In this document: piece after piece, positions 62,101 through 64,000 of the stretch
Layout: each line of letters opens with the position of its first letter
Position numbering within the stretch: position 1 is the first letter of the stretch
From: Parabacteroides sp. An277
GTDB lineage: Bacteria > Bacteroidota > Bacteroidia > Bacteroidales > Tannerellaceae
NCBI RefSeq assembly: GCF_002159645.1
Contig: NZ_NFJB01000004.1
Coordinates: forward strand, 62,001 to 126,000
DNA: 64,000 nt
Direction: 5' to 3'
The notes under the pieces: generated by a model
Told to the model about the DNA's origin: nothing
The model's input: only the letters and a program-made list of their open reading frames with translations
The model's database searches: none
Translations under genes and position numbers: made by a program

Positions 62101-63120
62101 ATGTTTCGTTTTGCACATCCGGAATTTTTATATTTGCTGATTGCTTTGCCTGCACTGGTGCTGTTTTTTATCTATGCGAACGTGCAGAAGCGAAAGGCCG
62201 TGAAACGATATGGCAATCCCGCCCTCTTGGGCGCGCTGATGCCCGATGTCTCTTGGAAACGCCAACATCTGAAGTTTTGGCTTTCGCTGGGAGCTATCGC
62301 GGCCTTGATTGTGGTGATTGCCGGCCCGCAATTTGGGACGAAGTTGGAGACGGTCAAACGGCAAGGCGTCGAAATCATGGTCTGTCTCGACGTATCGAAC
62401 TCGATGCTGGCGGAAGACGTGGCACCGAATCGATTGGAGAAAGCGAAGCAAATGTTGGCCAAGCTGACCGACGGCTTCACCAACGACAAAGTGGGCATGA
62501 TTGTCTTTGCTGGCGACGCTTTTACGCAGCTCCCCATCACGTCTGATTACATCTCGGCCAAGATGTTCCTTTCCTCTATTTCGCCGGAAATGGTCTCGAC
62601 GCAAGGTACGGCCATCGGGGCAGCTATCAACCTCGCGGCCCGCTCTTTCACGCCCAACGAGGCTTCGGAAAAGGCTATCATCGTCATCACCGACGGTGAA
62701 AACCACGAAGACGACGCCGTGGGAGCGGCCAAAGCGGCAGCGGATAAGAAAATCCACGTGAACATCGTCGGGATGGGCGACCCGAAAGGCGCGCCGATTC
62801 CCCTCGGCGGTGGGAACAACTATATGAAAGACAACGCCGGGAACGTGGTCATCACGAAGATGAACGAACAAATGTGCCAGGAAATCGCCGCGGCGGGACA
62901 GGGCATGTACGTCCGGGCAGACAATACTAACTCGGCGCTCAAGGCGTTGCAACAGGAAATCGGGAAAATGAGCAAGACCGACCTCGAAAGCAAGGTGTAC
63001 TCGGAATACGACGAGCAGTTTCAGGTCTTCGCCTGGATTGCCCTCGTCCTTTTGGTGGCGGAATTCCTGACACTCGACCGCAAGAACCATGTTTTCCGGC
63101 GGATTCGGTTGTTCAAATAA
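62101..63120 (+). CDS. batB: BatB, von Willebrand factor A protein
   Basis: 339 residues with the same plan as BatA: two N-terminal hydrophobic segments, VWA with CLDVSNSMLAEDV (MIDAS), GMIVFAGDAFTQLPITSDY and VITDGENHEDDAVG, and a C-terminal membrane helix (FAWIALVLLVAEFL). BatA and BatB are clear paralogues and probably form a complex. Confidence 0.92.
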   Translation: MFRFAHPEFLYLLIALPALVLFFIYANVQKRKAVKRYGNPALLGALMPDVSWKRQHLKFWLSLGAIAALIVVIAGPQFGTKLETVKRQGVEIMVCLDVSNSMLAEDVAPNRLEKAKQMLAKLTDGFTNDKVGMIVFAGDAFTQLPITSDYISAKMFLSSISPEMVSTQGTAIGAAINLAARSFTPNEASEKAIIVITDGENHEDDAVGAAKAAADKKIHVNIVGMGDPKGAPIPLGGGNNYMKDNAGNVVITKMNEQMCQEIAAAGQGMYVRADNTNSALKALQQEIGKMSKTDLESKVYSEYDEQFQVFAWIALVLLVAEFLTLDRKNHVFRRIRLFK

Positions 63121-63131
63121 AAAGACAGGCG

Positions 63132-63365
63132 TTTTCCGGCGGGGAACGCAAAGGAAACGACGTCTCTCGGTTGTTTCCGTTAGGGAATGTAAAAGAAACG
63201 CCGTCTCCAGCCTGTTCCCGTTAAGGAATATAAAAGAAACGACGTCTCTAGCCCGTTCCCGTTAGGAAATATAAAAGAAACAACGTCTCTAGCCTGTTTC
63301 CGGACGGAAGGAAGGAAAAGACGCCGTCTCTGGGTCGTTTCCAGACGGAAGGAAAGGGAAATAAG
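63132..63365. repeat. six-copy 41-bp tandem array inside the bat operon
   Basis: Units start at about 63132, then 63173, 63214, 63255, 63296 and 63337. Each begins GTTTCCgttagGGAA-like (TTCC/GGAA stem), closes with GAAAC pairing back to GTTTC, and carries a conserved ACGTCTCTAGCC-like tail. The array lies between the batB stop and the batC start, within the presumed operon. Confidence 0.85.
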
Positions 63366-63407
63366 AAAAAAGATATAGAATCAAATTAGCATGAACGAAA
63401 AACGAAT

Positions 63408-64000
63408 ATGATACGAATGAAAACAATACGGAAACCGGTCTTATGCGCGGCGGTTTTGCTCGTCGGCGCCTCGGCTTTCGCCCAGAAAGCGGAACGCAAG
63501 CAGGTACGCGAAGGGAACGACCTTTATAAGACGGAAAAATATACCGAAGCGGAGATTGCCTACCGCAAAGCGCTCGACGTGAACCCGCGCTCGACAGAGG
63601 GTACCTACAACCTGGGCAATTCCCTTTACAAACAAAAGAAATTCGACGAAGCGGCCGAACAATACCAGCTCCTCGCCGGGCAGGAGGCCAAACTACGGGA
63701 AACGCCTGAAGGACGTACTCGCTTGGCCGAAGTCTATCATAATATGGGCAACATCGGCATGCAAAAGAAGGAATATTCCCAGAGCGTCGAAGCCTACAAG
63801 CAGTCGCTGCGCCTGAATCCGGCCGACGACGAGACGCGCTACAACCTCGCGCTGGCGCAAAAACTCCTGAACGACCAACAGCAGAATCAGGACCAGAGCC
63901 AAAACGAGCAAAACCAAGAGCAACAACAGGAACAAAACCAACAGCAGCAGCAACAACAACCGCAGCAACCAGACGACCAAAAGCAAGACAAAACGCAGGA
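63408..64000 (+). CDS. batC: BatC, TPR protein (C-terminus beyond the window)
   Basis: The frame is open to the right edge (about 197 residues seen). The start is ATG 63408 or, nine bases on, ATG 63417 giving MKTIRKPVLCAAVLLVGASA, a signal peptide ending ASAFAQ. Three TPR-like units follow: EGNDLYKTEKYTEAEIAYRK, GTYNLGNSLYKQKKFDEAAE, NMGNIGMQKKEYSQSVEAYK. After about residue 155 comes a Gln/Asn-rich low-complexity tail. It is a periplasmic scaffold for the Bat complex. Confidence 0.88.
   Translation, partial: MIRMKTIRKPVLCAAVLLVGASAFAQKAERKQVREGNDLYKTEKYTEAEIAYRKALDVNPRSTEGTYNLGNSLYKQKKFDEAAEQYQLLAGQEAKLRETPEGRTRLAEVYHNMGNIGMQKKEYSQSVEAYKQSLRLNPADDETRYNLALAQKLLNDQQQNQDQSQNEQNQEQQQEQNQQQQQQQPQQPDDQKQDKTQ

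Overview
The window looks like a chromosomal segment of a gut- or mouth-type Bacteroidales bacterium. It has three SusC/TonB-dependent receptor genes (two with a SusD partner), many promoters of the Bacteroides type (TTTG, about 19 bases, then TAnnTTTG), a MoxR/Bat operon, a three-subunit succinate dehydrogenase/fumarate reductase, a Porphyromonas-like dipeptidyl peptidase IV and an inositol-phosphate synthase. I lean to the Parabacteroides/Tannerella side of the order, but this is an impression from protein character, not a measured assignment. I saw no tRNA, rRNA, insertion sequence, phage or CRISPR array.

Layout. 1-7.2 kb: the N-terminal part of one SusC gene (runs off the left edge), a 1.25 kb gene-poor gap with a possible small RNA, then a SusC-SusD pair, all on the minus strand. 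7.4-8.5 kb: a helical protein of unknown function whose 5' leader carries seven 41-bp palindromic repeats. 9.1-15.3 kb: the isoleucine/valine operon ilvD-ilvB-ilvN-acyl-ACP thioesterase-ilvC, preceded by a leader peptide and attenuator. 15.4-22.1 kb: a MATE exporter with a structured leader, then minus-strand genes for a haem-motif beta-propeller lipoprotein, a membrane protein, a NimA-like flavoprotein and inositol-phosphate synthase. 22.4-25.9 kb: sdhC/frdC-frdA-frdB. 26-32.7 kb: collagen-like lipoprotein, serine acetyltransferase, an rRNA methyltransferase, DPP IV and purD. 32.7-36.1 kb: two minus-strand genes for exported proteins of unknown function that share a duplicated, structured 5' leader. 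36.4-42.1 kb: membrane proteins, panB and a hybrid histidine kinase. 43-51 kb: marC, an invertible promoter segment, a second SusC-SusD pair and an HU-like DNA-binding protein set among dense repeats. 52-64 kb: a UvrD-type helicase, ftsY, rimO, an HU gene, an HU-membrane-LysM fusion and the moxR-DUF58-batD-like-batA-batB-batC operon (batC runs off the right edge).

Four things stand out. (1) A perfect 27-bp inverted repeat pair (43876-44124) flanks a promoter upstream of the second SusC; the promoter now points away from the gene, so the locus reads as switched OFF. (2) A 27-residue leader peptide rich in Leu/Val/Ile, with mutually exclusive terminator and antiterminator hairpins, precedes ilvD. 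(3) At least eight intergenic arrays share one architecture, a short hairpin repeated every 21-23 or 41-42 bp, yet each array has its own unrelated sequence. (4) Two kinds of repeated RNA-like leader or module show compensatory base changes.
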